Shown piece by piece: positions 22,501 through 41,999 of a stretch of 64,000 nt of DNA; the stretch's first letter is position 1, and each line of letters begins with the position of its first letter. The notes under the pieces were generated by a model that had not been told where the DNA came from, made no database searches, and worked only from the letters and a program-made list of their open reading frames with translations. Origin of the DNA: Theobroma cacao. Its lineage: Eukaryota; Streptophyta; Magnoliopsida; Malvales; Malvaceae. Position numbers and translations under genes: made by a program. Location: NCBI RefSeq assembly GCF_000208745.1, contig NC_030854.1, positions 26,191,724-26,255,723 of the forward strand. The letters are read 5' to 3'.

Positions 22501-25500
22501 GAGATAATATTCAAATTAAATCTAAATTTTAATATAATATAATAAATTTACACTTAAATCTAGATAGATATTAGTAAATTTAAGAGTTTAAATCAAATTA
22601 GACATTCGTAAGAGTGTATGGACATTTTTACCCCTATGTCACTGGTTGGGCCTTCGAATTGGGCTGTTGGATTATCTAGCTTGTTGATTTGTTTGGATTA
22701 TTTAACTTATTTGTTGGGTTTGAGTTGATCTGAACTCGAGTTGTGACAATGGGACTTTCCGTCCTATTTTCAGCCATATTAATTTCATACTTCATGTAGA
22801 GTAGACACTAGTTATTTGCATATTTAAGACCCATAATTGCTCTCAAACCGACCAGACATGGCAATTGAATTAGCAATAAATGAAAACAAGTGCATCAGTT
22901 AGGCCAAAACTGATTTCAAGCCCTTCTTTTTTTTGGTCCTTACTGCTGGCAGGCAGGCTCTCATCAAATGTCATAATGTCTGGAAAGGTACTATTCAGTG
23001 GTAGAAGCCGAAGCATGGGATGCAGAGATATTGTAAGTACAAGAAACAACCTTGTCAATCATTTTTTGTTATAATTAATTGTATTCCCTCAAACATTAGG
23101 AATTAAGATTAAAAGGCTGAGATGAAATTAATGTTGATGAATCAAGAATTTTAACGCATATTACATGATAATATTGAACCATACGTCTTCCTATTCATGG
23201 AAGTTAGTCTTTTGAATCTTAAAAATGAAAATTCAAAATTTGTGAGAGCATGTCATGGACAAAATGATAGATGGTATCTGATGTGTTTTCTGGCATATTT
23301 TCCCAAGTCTTATGCCACTCAAGAAGACGTTTTCTTGGGAACTCTAACTGTCAGGGAAACCCTGACTTACTCAGCCCAATTGAGGCTTCCCAACACGCTG
23401 ACAAAAAAAGAGATGGACAACATTGTTGAAGATACAATACACAAGATGGGTCTTCAAGACTGCGCTGACAGAGTGATTGGGAACTGGCATTTGAGGGGCA
23501 TAAGCGGTGGGGAAAAAAGAAGACTGAGCGTCGGTGTAGAGATCTTGACACAACCCCATGTCCTGTTTCTTGATGAACCAACCAGTGGACTTGATAGTGC
23601 TTCAGCTTTCTTTGTGATTCAAGTTCTGAGAAATATAGCTCATGATGAAAGGATTGTTGTTTGCTCCATTCACCATCCAAGCAGCGATGTGTTCAACCTC
23701 TTTGATGATTGGAGAAACTGTTTACTTCGGAGATGCTCAACATGCTGTCAAGGTGAAAATTCAATGACAAGATTGTCCATGTCGTGCAATTCCTGTTTGA
23801 TTTTGTTGGGTGTGAAATTGTCTTGATTTTGGTTTTTGATCTAGTGTAGTTCTTTGCTGACGCTGGATTCCCTTGTCCAACTAGAAGAAACCCTCCAGAT
23901 CACTTCCTTGGATGTATTAATTCAGATTTTGACAAAATCATAGCCATTCTAACGCAGACTAGGAAACATTTTGTAAGTTGCACAGAAATATTCTGTTCCT
24001 CATAGGACAACTTCTTCTTCAGTTTATCAGCAGGAGATATGATTCCATTTCATTTATTTTCAACAGGAAATGATGCCATTGTCATCAGGTTCTTCAACCA
24101 ATCTGACAACCACAGAGATCAAAGCAAGGCTTGTAGAGAGATATAAAGCTTCTGACGACGCAAGAAATGCAAGAAAAAAGATTCAAGAATTCGCTCTTAT
24201 TGTATGCAATTTAACCAACAACTCAATAAATATTCAAATTTTCTCTCTTTTTACCTTTGCACTAGTCTTTTAAATCCCAGAGAGAGTTACTCTTTTTGGA
24301 TCTTCCTCTCCTCAATTTTGGTGCATTAACTTTGGAGTGATCACAAGTTTACAACCTCGCAGGAAGAAAATTGCAGTAAATCAAATACAAGTAAACCTGG
24401 CTGGTTGGAGCAGCTGCGTACATTGACTCGTCGATCTAGCCTAAACGTCTGTAGAGACATAGGATACTACTGGTTAAGAATTGTGTTCTACATTTTAGTG
24501 TCATTAAGTGCTGGCAGTTTCTTTTTTAACATGGGGACGAGCAACTCTGCCATCCTTTTAAGGGGAAAGTTTAATGGATTCATCTATGGACTCATGATCG
24601 TTTTATCCATCGGAGACCTGCCTTTCTTCACAGAAGAAATAAAGGTAATTTCATATTAGAATTTGCAGAATCTCTCTTTATCAGGCTTTGACTGTGGATT
24701 TTCCTACCAAATAACAAGGTGTTTCGCCGCGAAAGATTTGGAGGCAATTACGGAGAGGCTGTGTTCGTCGTATCAAACTTTCTCTCGTCATTACCTTTTG
24801 TGGCTGCAATTTCTATCAGTTCAGGAACAATACTATACTACATGGTGAACTTGCATCGAGGATTATCCCACTACTGCTATCTCTGTATCAATCTCTTGTG
24901 CTGCATTGCCGTTGCAGAAACCTGCATGCTAATTGTCACCGTACTGGTACCAAACCTCTTGATGGCCATAGGAGCTTCAGCTGGTCTGGCCGTAAGCTCT
25001 AAAACTACTCACTAGATTACTTGAGTTAACCTGGTTTCGAACAAAAAAGGCATTTGTGATCTAAACAACGGAGCTGTTGATGCAGGTACTAGTGATGATG
25101 CCGACTGGCATCTTCCGAAGGCCCCTTGATCTTCCCAGGTTCTTTTGGTACTACCCTATGTACTACATCAGCTATGTAGCATGGGCAGTAGAGGTAAGCA
25201 ATCAACCTGACTCACAGCCTCTTTAAATTAACTTTGGTAAACATTAACAATATCTTAATTTTAGTCTTACCTGGACCCCTACCCTGACTCCTCTTCCCCC
25301 TCTTTCCAAACAACCCTAAGCTGTCACTGGGGCAAACTGATTTATGAATAACCATTTTCCTCGTAGATCAACTAAACAGGTTTGAGCTTCGAGAATCGTG
25401 AGGTTTGCTACCCTCAAATGCATAAACCATTGTTTTCTTTCCATTTTAACAAGGACCACTTGCTTTCCTAGAAGCTTCAGTAGTCAATATTTCATTCACC

Positions 25501-25882
25501 CAAACATCTGAAAAGGTCAAGGATAACACAGCAGGCGAAGGTACCTACTTACCAACTACAAACGTGGGAAGATTTTTAACAATGTTTGATGCAGGGTCAA
25601 TACAAGAATGATATGATTGGGCTTGAATTTGATCCTCCAGTGCCTGGAGAGCCAAAGCTGAAGGGGGAGATGATCCTCCGGAATACATTTGGAGTTAAGC
25701 TTCATCATTCCAAGTGGTGGGACTTGGCGGCACTTGCCTCTTTATTAGCAGTTTTAAGGATACTCTTCTACACGGTTCTTAGGTACAAGGAGAGAGCATC
25801 GTCAATATTGCACAGATTTTGTGCCACAACTATCCAACATCCCTTTAGAACATTTCATCAAGGGAGTAAATCATCTTGGTAA
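16570..25882 (+). CDS. ABCG (WBC) half-transporter, nine exons, frameshift in exon 3
   Basis: Plant ABCG half-transporters dimerise in the plasma membrane and export lipids or terpenoids such as cuticle precursors. Exons: 16570-16807, 22953-23032, 23308-23752, 23850-23972, 24067-24201, 24363-24644, 24719-24991, 25086-25193, 25595-25882. All have GT-AG sites in matching phase. The nucleotide-binding domain comes first, with Walker [24 protein letters not shown], signature [10 protein letters not shown], Walker [12 protein letters not shown] and H-loop SIHHPSS. Exons 6-9 encode the membrane domain ([33 protein letters not shown], then [14 protein letters not shown]). The lineage resembles ABCG11/12/15. 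In exon 3, after FDD near 23709, about 17 nt are missing where the family has a hydrophobic LLLSG-like stretch. The shifted frame stops at 23826, before the membrane domain. With the gap filled the product would be ~660 aa. It is either a recent pseudogene, a null allele or an assembly error. Confidence 0.9.
16815..16833 (+). repeat. (TC)n microsatellite at the start of ABCG intron 1
   Basis: A pure CT run begins about seven bases after the 5' splice site GTATGTG. U-rich stretches just downstream of a donor can aid its recognition in plants; the effect here is not testable from sequence. Confidence 0.7.
18192..18333 (+). repeat. 72-bp tandem duplication in ABCG intron 1
   Basis: Two copies share AAAGCATTTATGATAAACAA and GGCCAATTATCT with a period of 72 bp (18204 and 18276). 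The array ends a few bases before the solo LTR. Confidence 0.7.
18344..21458 (+). mobile_element. Solo LTR (~3.1 kb) in ABCG intron 1, family member 1
   Basis: The element runs from TTTCACGATC (first G changed to T) to GGGTTTGACA and is flanked by a perfect 5-bp duplication ATTTT (18339-18343 and 21459-21463). It matches the 2.8-kb unit at 60986-63763 from end to end: shared words include GACAACCGTCGCGAT, AAATGGAGACAAT-like, TCTTGTTGTTTT, ATGCTAAACTAAC and AACATTCTATCGAG. With TG..CA-type ends, a 5-bp duplication and no coding sequence, it is a solo LTR, most likely of a Ty3/gypsy element. It is in the same orientation as the host gene and accounts for half of a 6.1-kb intron. Confidence 0.85.
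21507..21660. repeat. Near-duplicate AT-rich segment in ABCG intron 1
   Basis: ATAAAATTAATAATTTTT and TATATAATTAAAATTGTTGA occur twice about 110 bp apart. The surroundings (21465-22240) are very AT-rich and hold nothing else I can name. Confidence 0.5.
22243..22748 (+). mobile_element. Possible short solo LTR in ABCG intron 1
   Basis: The segment starts TGTCACGTTCTGG and ends GAGTTGTGACA, giving TGTCAC/GTGACA inverted termini. It contains a TATA-like word followed by CTCTTGGTT-type leader sequence. No 5-bp flanking duplication can be seen (TATGA against ATGGG), so this remains tentative. Confidence 0.35.
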
Positions 25883-27048
25883 AGCGACACCAACAATATT
25901 ATTCAAGGAGGGAGTGAGTCATCTCCGAAGGAGACACTGACTTCTTCTGGACTTATTCCGAAAAACATATCCTATTTTCATATCTAGACACTCTGATTCT
26001 ATATGACAGTGATAAATACGATTGTAGAACCTATAGAAAGATGCAAATCCTAGTTTCAATCAGAAGTCATAGCAGTGAACATAAACGCAATGTAATTGTT
26101 TTCATGTATTCATACATCTTGTGTGATTGATATCAGGTATGGAGACATACAAAAGCCCACTTGAAATCTGATAATCAATCATTAATGAAAGGAAATGTAT
26201 GCTTGACAAAATAGCAAGGTTGATACCTTTGGAGTCTAGAAACCCTAGAATCGGGGAGCCCCATTGATGAGATTCTCTCTCAAATGTGATGATGAGTATG
26301 AGACCACCAGAGGTAAGCTTATATCACATTGTTGTATCAATTTATGAGATTTTTGTTGACAATTTCTGCAGTTTAATTAAAGCAGCCAGTTTTTTTTTCC
26401 CCCCAAACATAGGCAAGGTCACTTTTATAAGCTTATGAAAGTAGACAACTAAATTCAGTCAAGATCATATAACGAGAACACGAAAAGGCCTGGTCATACA
26501 TCAAAGAAAATGTTGGGATAATCATGCTTTCACATATTGCCCAGTCAACTAATAGAAAACTCAATTCTCATACAGCCATTTGTGGTCTCAACACAAGGAA
26601 GGCTTAAAAGAGGATAGCAGATTAAATCAGAAAGCAATCCATTTTTCTCAATAGTGATGCAAGTTATGGAAATAACAAATATTTTTCATGTCTATCAATG
26701 AAATCCAACTCAATGACTATGACCAAATGCACAAACCTGTGTTAAAAAAAAATTTCCATAAAAGACTGAAAGGATTGAATACAGAATAGCTGCCAATTAT
26801 TCTAGTCAGGAGCACGTAGTCCACCTTGTAAACAACATTCCTAACTGAATGCAAAATATACATATTACTGAAGCACAAGATTGGAGAACAAAAAACCGTC
26901 ACAATGCATTGGCAACTCTGCATGTGTAATCTACAGTGTAGTTGATCAATACAAGATATCATTTTAAAATTGAAGCATTATTCAAATAACTTTTCAGAAC
27001 AAAATTGAATGACAAAATGATGATATAATAGCAAGCAGTAAAATACTC
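25883..27048. other. Convergent intergenic region between ABCG and NTRC
   Basis: The two genes end tail to tail. The left part should contain the ABCG 3' leader and the right part the NTRC 3' untranslated region. No conserved element or further gene is visible. Confidence 0.5.
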
Positions 27049-34713
<7,665 letters not shown>

Positions 34714-35350
34714 ACGATTTCAGACCATACAAAATAATAGAGAGAAAAAGAATGTAATGTAAGAAGAGAGAAAATCAGAAAAACAAAAAGAAAAAGGGCC
34801 TGTTATTGGTATTACTGTTAAGAGAGGCGCTTCTGTTGGGTAAGGCTGTCATCGAGATTATCCATCTCCAGCCTCATGCCTTCCAGATAAGGACCCTATT
34901 CCCTTCTTTCTTTCTTTCTTTCTTTTGTCTCTTGCAAAACTAGTTTTTTCTTTCTTTTTCTTTGTCTTTTGCGCTTCCTCAACTGATTTATGTTTTGAAA
35001 TATGCTTGACAGTTTGCCGTCCAAATTAAGTGTAAACCAAACTTAGGCAGGCCTACAATAAAGCTTACTATAATGTCAAATAATAGTAAACCTGTTAAAC
35101 AGGTTAACACATAAACAATATATCTATATAATTTTTAATCTTATTCTTTTACGTTGATATATAAAAAATATTATTTTTTAATATTAACATTACATTTAAC
35201 TACTTTAATTACGTTCAACTCATTATTATGAAATATTTAAATATTATACTATAATTTATAGATAAAATGTATAATAACATTTGATGTTAACATTATAATT
35301 ATTATATAATTATAAGAGGAACATTAATATTTAAAGGTTATTTAACATTA
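34714..35350. other. NTRC promoter region with (TTTC)n microsatellite, then AT-rich DNA
   Basis: The NTRC 5' leader and promoter read leftward from here. A (TTTC)n run at 34904-34925 lies about 200 bp upstream of the ATG. From 35090 the sequence becomes AT-rich and grades into the tandem array. Confidence 0.5.
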
Positions 35351-35354
35351 ACAT

Positions 35355-36031
35355 TAACATTCACATCATGACTTTTAAATGGTTAATTTTCATTATAAAT
35401 ATTTTTATTTTTATTGTTATACATTTATTTTAGTATTTTAAAATCATTAATTTTCATTAAAAATATGTTTATTTTGTCTAATATGAATGCTTACACATTC
35501 ACATCAATATTGTAACAATATTTATTTCAATTTTATGAACTTTTACATTTATTCTTATAAATTTACGTTAAGCTTTTTAACAAGTTAATTTTCGTTATAA
35601 GTATTTTTATGCTTTTTATTACGCATCTACATTAATATTTATAAATAATTAACTTTTATTAAAAATATGTTTATTTGTCTAACATGAATTGTTATACTAA
35701 CCCTTGCACATTTATGTCTATGTTTTAATTATGTTTATTTTAACCTTATTAAGGTTTACATTTATTCTTTTAAATTTACGTCAAAATTTTTAAAAATTTA
35801 ATTTTCACTATAAGTATTTTTATTCTTATTATTGTACATTTACGTTAACATTTGTAAATGGTTAATTTTCACTAAAAAATATGTTTACTTTGTCTAACAT
35901 GATTTGTTACGATAACTCTTACATATTTAATTGATATTTTAATAATATTTTATTTCAACTTTATGAAATTTTATGTTTATTTTTATATACTTACATTAAG
36001 ATTCTTAAAAGGTTAATATTTATTATAAGTG
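35355..36031 (+). repeat. Tandem array of a ~215-bp repeat, first block
   Basis: Units recur with anchors (TTATTTCAAYTTTATGAA-like) near 35522, 35737 and 35955. Within each unit three ~71-bp blocks are themselves related, sharing an ACATTTAYRTYAA-like core, a TTAATTTTCACT-like stretch and a T-rich end. The array is interrupted at 36032 and resumes at 39933 and again at 42000. Confidence 0.75.
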
Positions 36032-36828
36032 TTTTTAGACTAAATATTTAAATAAGTCCTCAAACTATATAAAAAAAGTTCACTTAGCCAATATCTTTTT
36101 ATTGCGTTCATATAAGCTTCTAAACTTTTATTTTGAATCAAATAAACTCCTCTTACTAATAATTAACTAACTTTATTAGTTAACAGTATACTCAATAATT
36201 TTTTATGTCATGTCATCTACCACGTAACATATTAATCTGTAAGGAAAATCTAATGGTATTGAATTTTATTTACTAATAATAATAGATTCTCTCTTCACAT
36301 CTTTCACAATTTTAAAAATTTAAGACTATCTAAAAAAACGATTTTTAGAAGAAGAATAGGAATTGTAGATAGGGAGAGGATATTTTAACTATAAAGTATG
36401 TTGAATTTAGTGAATGTTGAAGAAAATAAAAGTTTTTTTGGTAAGAAGGATGGCTTCAATTAAGAATATAGTGATCTGTTAAGAAATGATGATAATCAAT
36501 TTAAAGCAATTAGATTTTTTTTTATAAAAATTATTTCAAATCCCTATAACCAATAATTTTTGAACATTTGAATGAGTGAAAAAGAAAAAATTCAATTCTT
36601 GGTCAACAATTTTTTATGCCACATCATTTACCGTGTGACATTGATATCATCAAAACGACACATAAACATGCCACATAGAAGATAATATGGTATAAAAAAT
36701 TGTTGATTACATCGTTTGAAGGCTTATTTGATTCAAAATAAAAATTTAAAAACTTATTTGAATATAATAAAAAAATAATTAAATTAACTTTTTTGATATA
36801 ATTTAGGAACTTATTTGTGTGTCTAGTA
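36032..36828. mobile_element. MITE-like element with ~100-bp terminal inverted repeats
   Basis: The left arm has AAATAAGTCCTCAAACTATAT and, 60 bp further, TTTTATTTTGAATCAAATAA. The complement of the right arm repeats both (AAATAAGTTCCTAAATTATAT and TTTTATTTTGAATCAAATAA) in the same order and spacing. The interior is AT-rich and non-coding. Long inverted arms on a short element suggest a Mutator-type or foldback MITE. The flanking duplication is unclear because poly(T) follows on the right. A related single arm occurs at 56930-57035. Confidence 0.65.
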
Positions 36829-37935
36829 GTTTTTTTTTTTTTTGTACATAAGAGCCGGATGACTCGATTAGTGCCTCAAAGTTAAAGGACGATACATATC
36901 GTTCTTAAGGAAAAAACACAATTCTTCAAGAGGATTTATCAATCTTGTGATGCCTAGAGGACAACTTTGGGCCAAATTTGCCAAGAAATCTGCACATTGA
37001 TTCCCCTCGCGACAAATATATCTAACCTCTGTAACCCACCCTCCTTGAATCAGCGAAATACAATCTTGAATCAATGGCCATAAGGGTGAGAAGATCCAAA
37101 CCCTACAGTGAGAAACTGAACAACAACTAACGCATCAACTTCCAAGACTAGTGAACTAATTTGTAAACTCCTTGCTAACAATAGACCCTCACAGATGCCC
37201 TGTAATTTGGCTAGCAAACTATCCGTACTTCCAATATTGAGAACAAAGCCTCTCACGCATTCACCATTGGAGTTACGAATCAGCCCCCCTGCAGAAGCAT
37301 GTTTTAAGCCAACCTTATAAGCTCCATCTGTATTTCATAAAAAGCTTCCTAAAGCAGGCGGCTGCCACTTAATCCACTTCGGTGTCTTGTGCATTGCTTG
37401 CTTACAACCCAAAACTTCCATAATTGCTCTAGATGCCATTCGAGCCTCTCTTCAAACAACTTCTGGGCATTCCGCCAAACTATCGAAAACCCATCTATTC
37501 CAACTTTTCCAAATTTCCCACAATGTCATCACAAATTGGGTGCTCCATACACAATCATCAATAAATTTAATCTGCAGCATACAATTACGCCACAACCAAC
37601 TCTCCAAATCATAATTGAAAAAGTTATGCAAATCACTTGTTGGTTGCAACCAGTAGTCTCATATTTTCCTCGCAAAGGGACAATCTCGGAATAAGTGTAA
37701 AGTAGATTCATCTGCCAATTGGAACCAATCACAAAAAGTTGAATCAGCCATTCCCTTCGTCATTCGCAACACATTTGTATGTAGGCAATCTTGAAACAAC
37801 GTCCAAATGAAAAACTTCATTCTTTCAGTACAGAACAGCTGCCACCCACCTGTAATCTTCACCTATATCAACCAATCAATGGGCTTGTAGCAACCTATAG
37901 GCCAACCCAGTGATGTACCCACCATTACTCTCTCC
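36829..37935 (-). pseudogene. LINE ORF2 C-terminal fragment (zinc finger and RNase H), broken
   Basis: A T-run at 36829-36843 is the poly(A) tail of a - strand LINE. Upstream on that strand is RNase H-like coding: EVDALVVVQFL and YICREGNQCADFLANLAQ at 36868-37256. Before it lie a linker and a zinc-finger region (FCTERMKFFIWTLFQDCLHT, then DESTLHLFRDCPFARKIW) at 37500-37862. There are frameshifts between all blocks. The copy differs in sequence from the LINE at 3152-9730. A matching RT fragment lies at 39713-39932, beyond an LTR-like insertion. Confidence 0.8.
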
Positions 37936-39712
37936 TGTTGAAAATCTGAAAGATTTTATTAGATCGGCAGATTATTATCTCCTAGAATGATGAAAGTGCT
38001 AGCAAAGATGAATTTTATAAACTCATAATCCACACATAAAATTGTGAGACTGAACACACAAAAGAAATTAAGTGAATGAAAAATTATTTTTCTTCACACA
38101 AGAAACGACAAGGTAAAAAGAATTTTAATATGTCGTTCACTTAATTTTTCAGTCGTTTTTTCTCATTTTGTCTGGAGGTTATAACAAGGTATTTATATTT
38201 TGAATTAATTTTAAACTTTAATTACAAAACTATTTTGTAATTACCAATTAATCTAATAATTTGAATAAATAATTTAATTAAGTCGTTAAAAAGCTTAATT
38301 AACTTAATTGTTTAATTAATCAATTAGGTCCAATAACTTAATTTAATCAATTTAATTAATTAAGCCTAACAATTTAATTAAACAATTTTAATCAATTAGC
38401 CCAATGATTGAATTAAACAAATTTAATCAATTAAGCTCAATTACTTAATTGTTTAATTTAATTAATTAGGCCAAATGATTTAATTAAATACTTTGATTAA
38501 TTAGGTCAAATGACTTAATTAAACACTTTAATTAATTACGCCCAATGATTTAATTAAATAATTTAATTAATTAGGCACTACTTAATTAAATAATTTTAAT
38601 CAAGTGCTCGAAAAGCTCATAACTTCTAATTTGATTAAGTCCAACTTAATCACCTCTCCCATTTTATTTTCAACATTCATTTTAAGTATGTTACCCATTA
38701 GGCCTCTAATATGTTGGCAAAGAACTCAACATATAATTCTTAAGTTAAACTTAAAATTATATAAATTTAAACTATTTTAAATTTATCATTAATCAAATTA
38801 ACTACTTAGAGTTCATAGACTAAGATTGAGATCTAACAATCTATTATGACCACTCAAATGTTAGAAGAGTTAAGATGGTTTGACTTAACCTTTCAGTGAT
38901 CAACCATTTAGTGTAATTCATTCCCTCATCATATATCCCGAAAGTGATAAGAGCATGGTGCAGTATCTACTCTTATTGAGCTCCATATTCGTTTTTAAAG
39001 TTTGATCGTCAGTTTTATAAAGACTTATCAAACTTCTTTCATAATCTTCAAGTTGCCTTGGCCAAAGACTTGAATAAGCTACTATCAACCAAGAACAGTA
39101 AGGATATGTTCCTTGCATCACTTGAGGTGATGATTCCTATATTGACCACTCATTTGCCTTCACATGCTTCATGTTATACCCGAAAGTATCTTGTTTTAGG
39201 ATATTTGGTTAGTCACCCGTAAGAATGAAATCAAAGTATAGCACTTCACACATAAAACAACTTAGTGTTTCAAGTTTAGGGAGTATTTACACAACTGACA
39301 CATGAGAAGTATTTGCATAGACACTTGAGTGAAATACCAAATGCACTTCTCATGGTGGGTCTTCTTCAGTGAACTTACTCTTTTAGGCAAGCATCTACAT
39401 TCTAGTTCTAATTATCTCTATACTTCAACATATGAGATCAGTTGCTTACTTCTTAAGTAAGGAACATAAAATGTACTAGTTTCTAGGTATCATTGATATC
39501 CAGTCTCAATGATATATTGACCAAAACATTTTGAGATTACGCTTTGATGCATAAAGATCTCATAACTATAACCCATTACAGTTCTCTTGCAAGGCATATT
39601 AATCTCATGGACTTCATCCAATTAGACGTATAACTTATTATAATTGATGTCTTATTAATAAAAGAAAACTTTTAATCATTCAACATAAATGATGTTGTTG
39701 CATGATTGAAAT
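37936..39712. mobile_element. LTR-retrotransposon-like DNA between two pieces of a LINE
   Basis: The block starts with TGTTGAAAAT where LINE similarity stops and ends where LINE RT similarity begins again. A segment 37936-38675 has inverted termini TGTTGAAAAT/ATTTTCAACA, and a second possible end, CATTCAACA, lies near 39685. Neither has a matching 5-bp flank. No coding is visible. I read it as an LTR or an LTR-derived non-autonomous element, with modest confidence. Confidence 0.4.
38300..38600. repeat. Degenerate ~37-bp tandem repeat rich in TTAATTAA
   Basis: Roughly eight units alternate AATTTAATTAATTAGG-like and CCAATGATTTAATTAAA-like words. The sequence is strongly self-complementary and could form hairpins. 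It lies inside the LTR-like block. Confidence 0.6.
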
Positions 39713-39932
39713 TAAGCATTAACCAATCCCAATTGGTTACATGACTCATCTTAACATTTTCATCACCATATCACCTTTTCGACCCCTTCTTTTTCATGAC
39801 AAATTGTACCATCTCCTAGGTAATCAAGATATTATCACTGGTACTCCGACCAGGAAGGAAACTGCTTTGGAAAGATCCCACCATATCATATAGTAATGGT
39901 CTCGATCTATTAACCGGTAACTTGGTAAGAAC
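39713..39932 (-). pseudogene. LINE reverse transcriptase fragment
   Basis: The - strand reads LPVNRSRPLLYDMVGSFQSS followed by FLPGRSTSDNI, the RT block that precedes the catalytic region in plant L1 elements. Then come a stop and EMVQFVMKKKGSK, ending near NWDWL. It is probably part of the same LINE as 36829-37935. The first catalytic Asp region is scrambled. Confidence 0.65.
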
Positions 39933-41228
39933 CTTATTATTATATATTTACGTTAACATTTATATATGGTTATTTTTCACTAAAATTATGTTTACTTTAT
40001 TAATATCACTTTTTTTTTTTGTGTGAAAGATAAGCATTTATTATAGCCAAATAACCATAAGCAAGGAGATAGAGCTTAATAGCGAGTTATAGAAAATAGA
40101 ACAAAGAAAACCCCAATATAACTCATTATTGCTAGACTTGGGGATATCTAGCAATCATAAAAACAAAGCACTATTAATCTATATACAGTTTATCATCCAT
40201 TGCAAGCGTCCACCTCTATGGCAACGTTTCTATCATCTCCATGCTACAACGATTCCTCAATTCAAGTTAGCACAATCCATATTCCCTTTGTTGCAATGGT
40301 CCCATTTGTTACCGTAACTTTTATCAATTTACATTAATATTTTAACAATGTATATTTCAATTTTATGAATTTTTTACGTTTGTTCTTATAAATTTATGTC
40401 AAGATTTTAAATAATTAATTTTCACTATAAATATTTTTATGTTTATTGTTAGACATTTACATTAACATCTATAAAGGATTAATTTCACTAAAATTATGTT
40501 TCTTTTATCTAATATGAACTGTTATGGTAACTTTTACATATTTACGTAAATATTTTAACAATAGTTATTTCAACTTTATGAATTTTTACGCTTATTCTTG
40601 TAAATTTAAGTCAAGATTTTTAAATGACTAATTTTGACTATAAGTATTTTTATTCTTATTATTATACATTTATATTAACATTTGCAAATGATTAATTTTC
40701 AATAATAGTATGTTTGATTTGTTTAAAATGAATTGTTACGGTAACTCTTATACATTTATGTGAATATTTTTAACAATGATTATTTCAACTTTATGAATTT
40801 TTACATTTATTCTTATAATTAAGTTTACATCAAAAAGTTTAAATGGCTAATTTTCACTATAAGTATTTTTATGCTTATTATAATAAATTTATATTAACAT
40901 TTGTAAATGTTTAATTTTCACTAAAAGTAGGTTTATTTTGTCTAATATGAATTGTTACAGTATCTCTTACACATTTACGTCAATATTGTAATAATTCTTA
41001 TTTCAACTTTTTGAATATATACGTTTATTTTTATAAATTTACGTCAAGATTTTTAAATGGTTAATTTTCATTATACGTTTTTTATGCTTATTATCATACA
41101 TTTATGTTAATATTTGTAAATGATTAATTTTCACTAAAAGCATATTTATTTTGTCTGACATGAATTGTTACCGTAACTCTCACCAATTTATGTCAATATT
41201 TTAACAATACTTATTTCAATTTTATAAG
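39933..41228 (+). repeat. Tandem array of the ~215-bp repeat, second block
   Basis: The array resumes mid-unit at TTATTATTATAT, the continuation of the block cut at 36031. Anchors at 40352, 40566, 40781, 40999 and 41212 give periods of 214, 215, 218 and 213 bp. An insertion at about 40009-40303 interrupts one unit. It ends at the hAT-like MITE. Confidence 0.8.
40009..40303 (-). mobile_element. Short poly(A)-tailed retro-insertion in the tandem array
   Basis: A T-run at 40009-40020 followed by ~285 bp of unrelated sequence interrupts one ~215-bp unit. This is the look of a 5'-truncated retroposed 3' end on the - strand. No coding block is recognisable. The target duplication cannot be read. 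Confidence 0.45.
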
Positions 41229-41991
41229 GAGTGGTAGATCTAGAATTTTGTATGAGAGGTAGCTAAACAGTAATCATACAAGCTAATGGATTATGTTAAT
41301 AATTCAATTCGGAGCAAAAAATTAATCATTTTGAAATAAAATAAAATTATAACATAAAATTTCATTAAAAGTTTAAATATAAGTTTTTAGATTCTCCAAT
41401 ATAAATAGACATAAAGCAAAAAGAAAAATTAACATTATATTTTCACATCAAGTATCGTGATAGATATAAAACAAAAAAAAATTAGCATTAGATTTTCACA
41501 TTAGACATCGTAAGTTGTACTCGACGTGCTTTCATGGTTTCAAATTCATAGATAAATAAAAAAAAATAAAAGGGTTTAGCATACTTATAAAGAGAAAAAA
41601 AAAGAAAAAGAAGAGAAAAAAAAACAAAAAAAGAGAGAAAAAGGAAAATGCAATTTTATTAGATTTTCACATAAACCTCATAATAGATATTAAATAGAAA
41701 GAAAAAATTAACATTAAATTTTCAAAAAGGAAAAAAAAGAAGGAAAAATAGAGAAAAAAATGTTTAGTATACTTATAAAGAGAAAAAGAGTAGAAAAATA
41801 AAAAAAGAGAAAAAAAAAAGGAAAAAAAATAATTCCAAAATTTGAACCTAAAAAAATTAAACCACGCCTCCAAACCAACTTATTAAATTTATATAGGAAT
41901 GGTAAAGCTAAATATTTTGAATTTTATACATATAAAAATAAAAAATTAAAAACTGAGGAGTGATGGCTGCGAGCCTCTCCCTCCACCTTTG
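41229..41991. mobile_element. Non-autonomous hAT-like MITE with 8-bp target duplication
   Basis: Flanks TTTATAAG (41221-41228) and TTTATGAG (41992-41999) form an 8-bp duplication with one mismatch, and removing the insert restores the ~215-bp unit. The left end reads GAGTGGTAGATCTAG; the complement of the right end is CAAAGGTGGAGGGAG. The interior is A-rich with internal repeats of TTAGATTTTCACAT-like sequence and has no coding. Confidence 0.65.
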
Positions 41992-41999
41992 TTTATGAG

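Noticed and set aside
23351..23680. 109-codon open frame antisense to ABCG exon 3
   Set aside because: Shadow of the nucleotide-binding domain coding strand.
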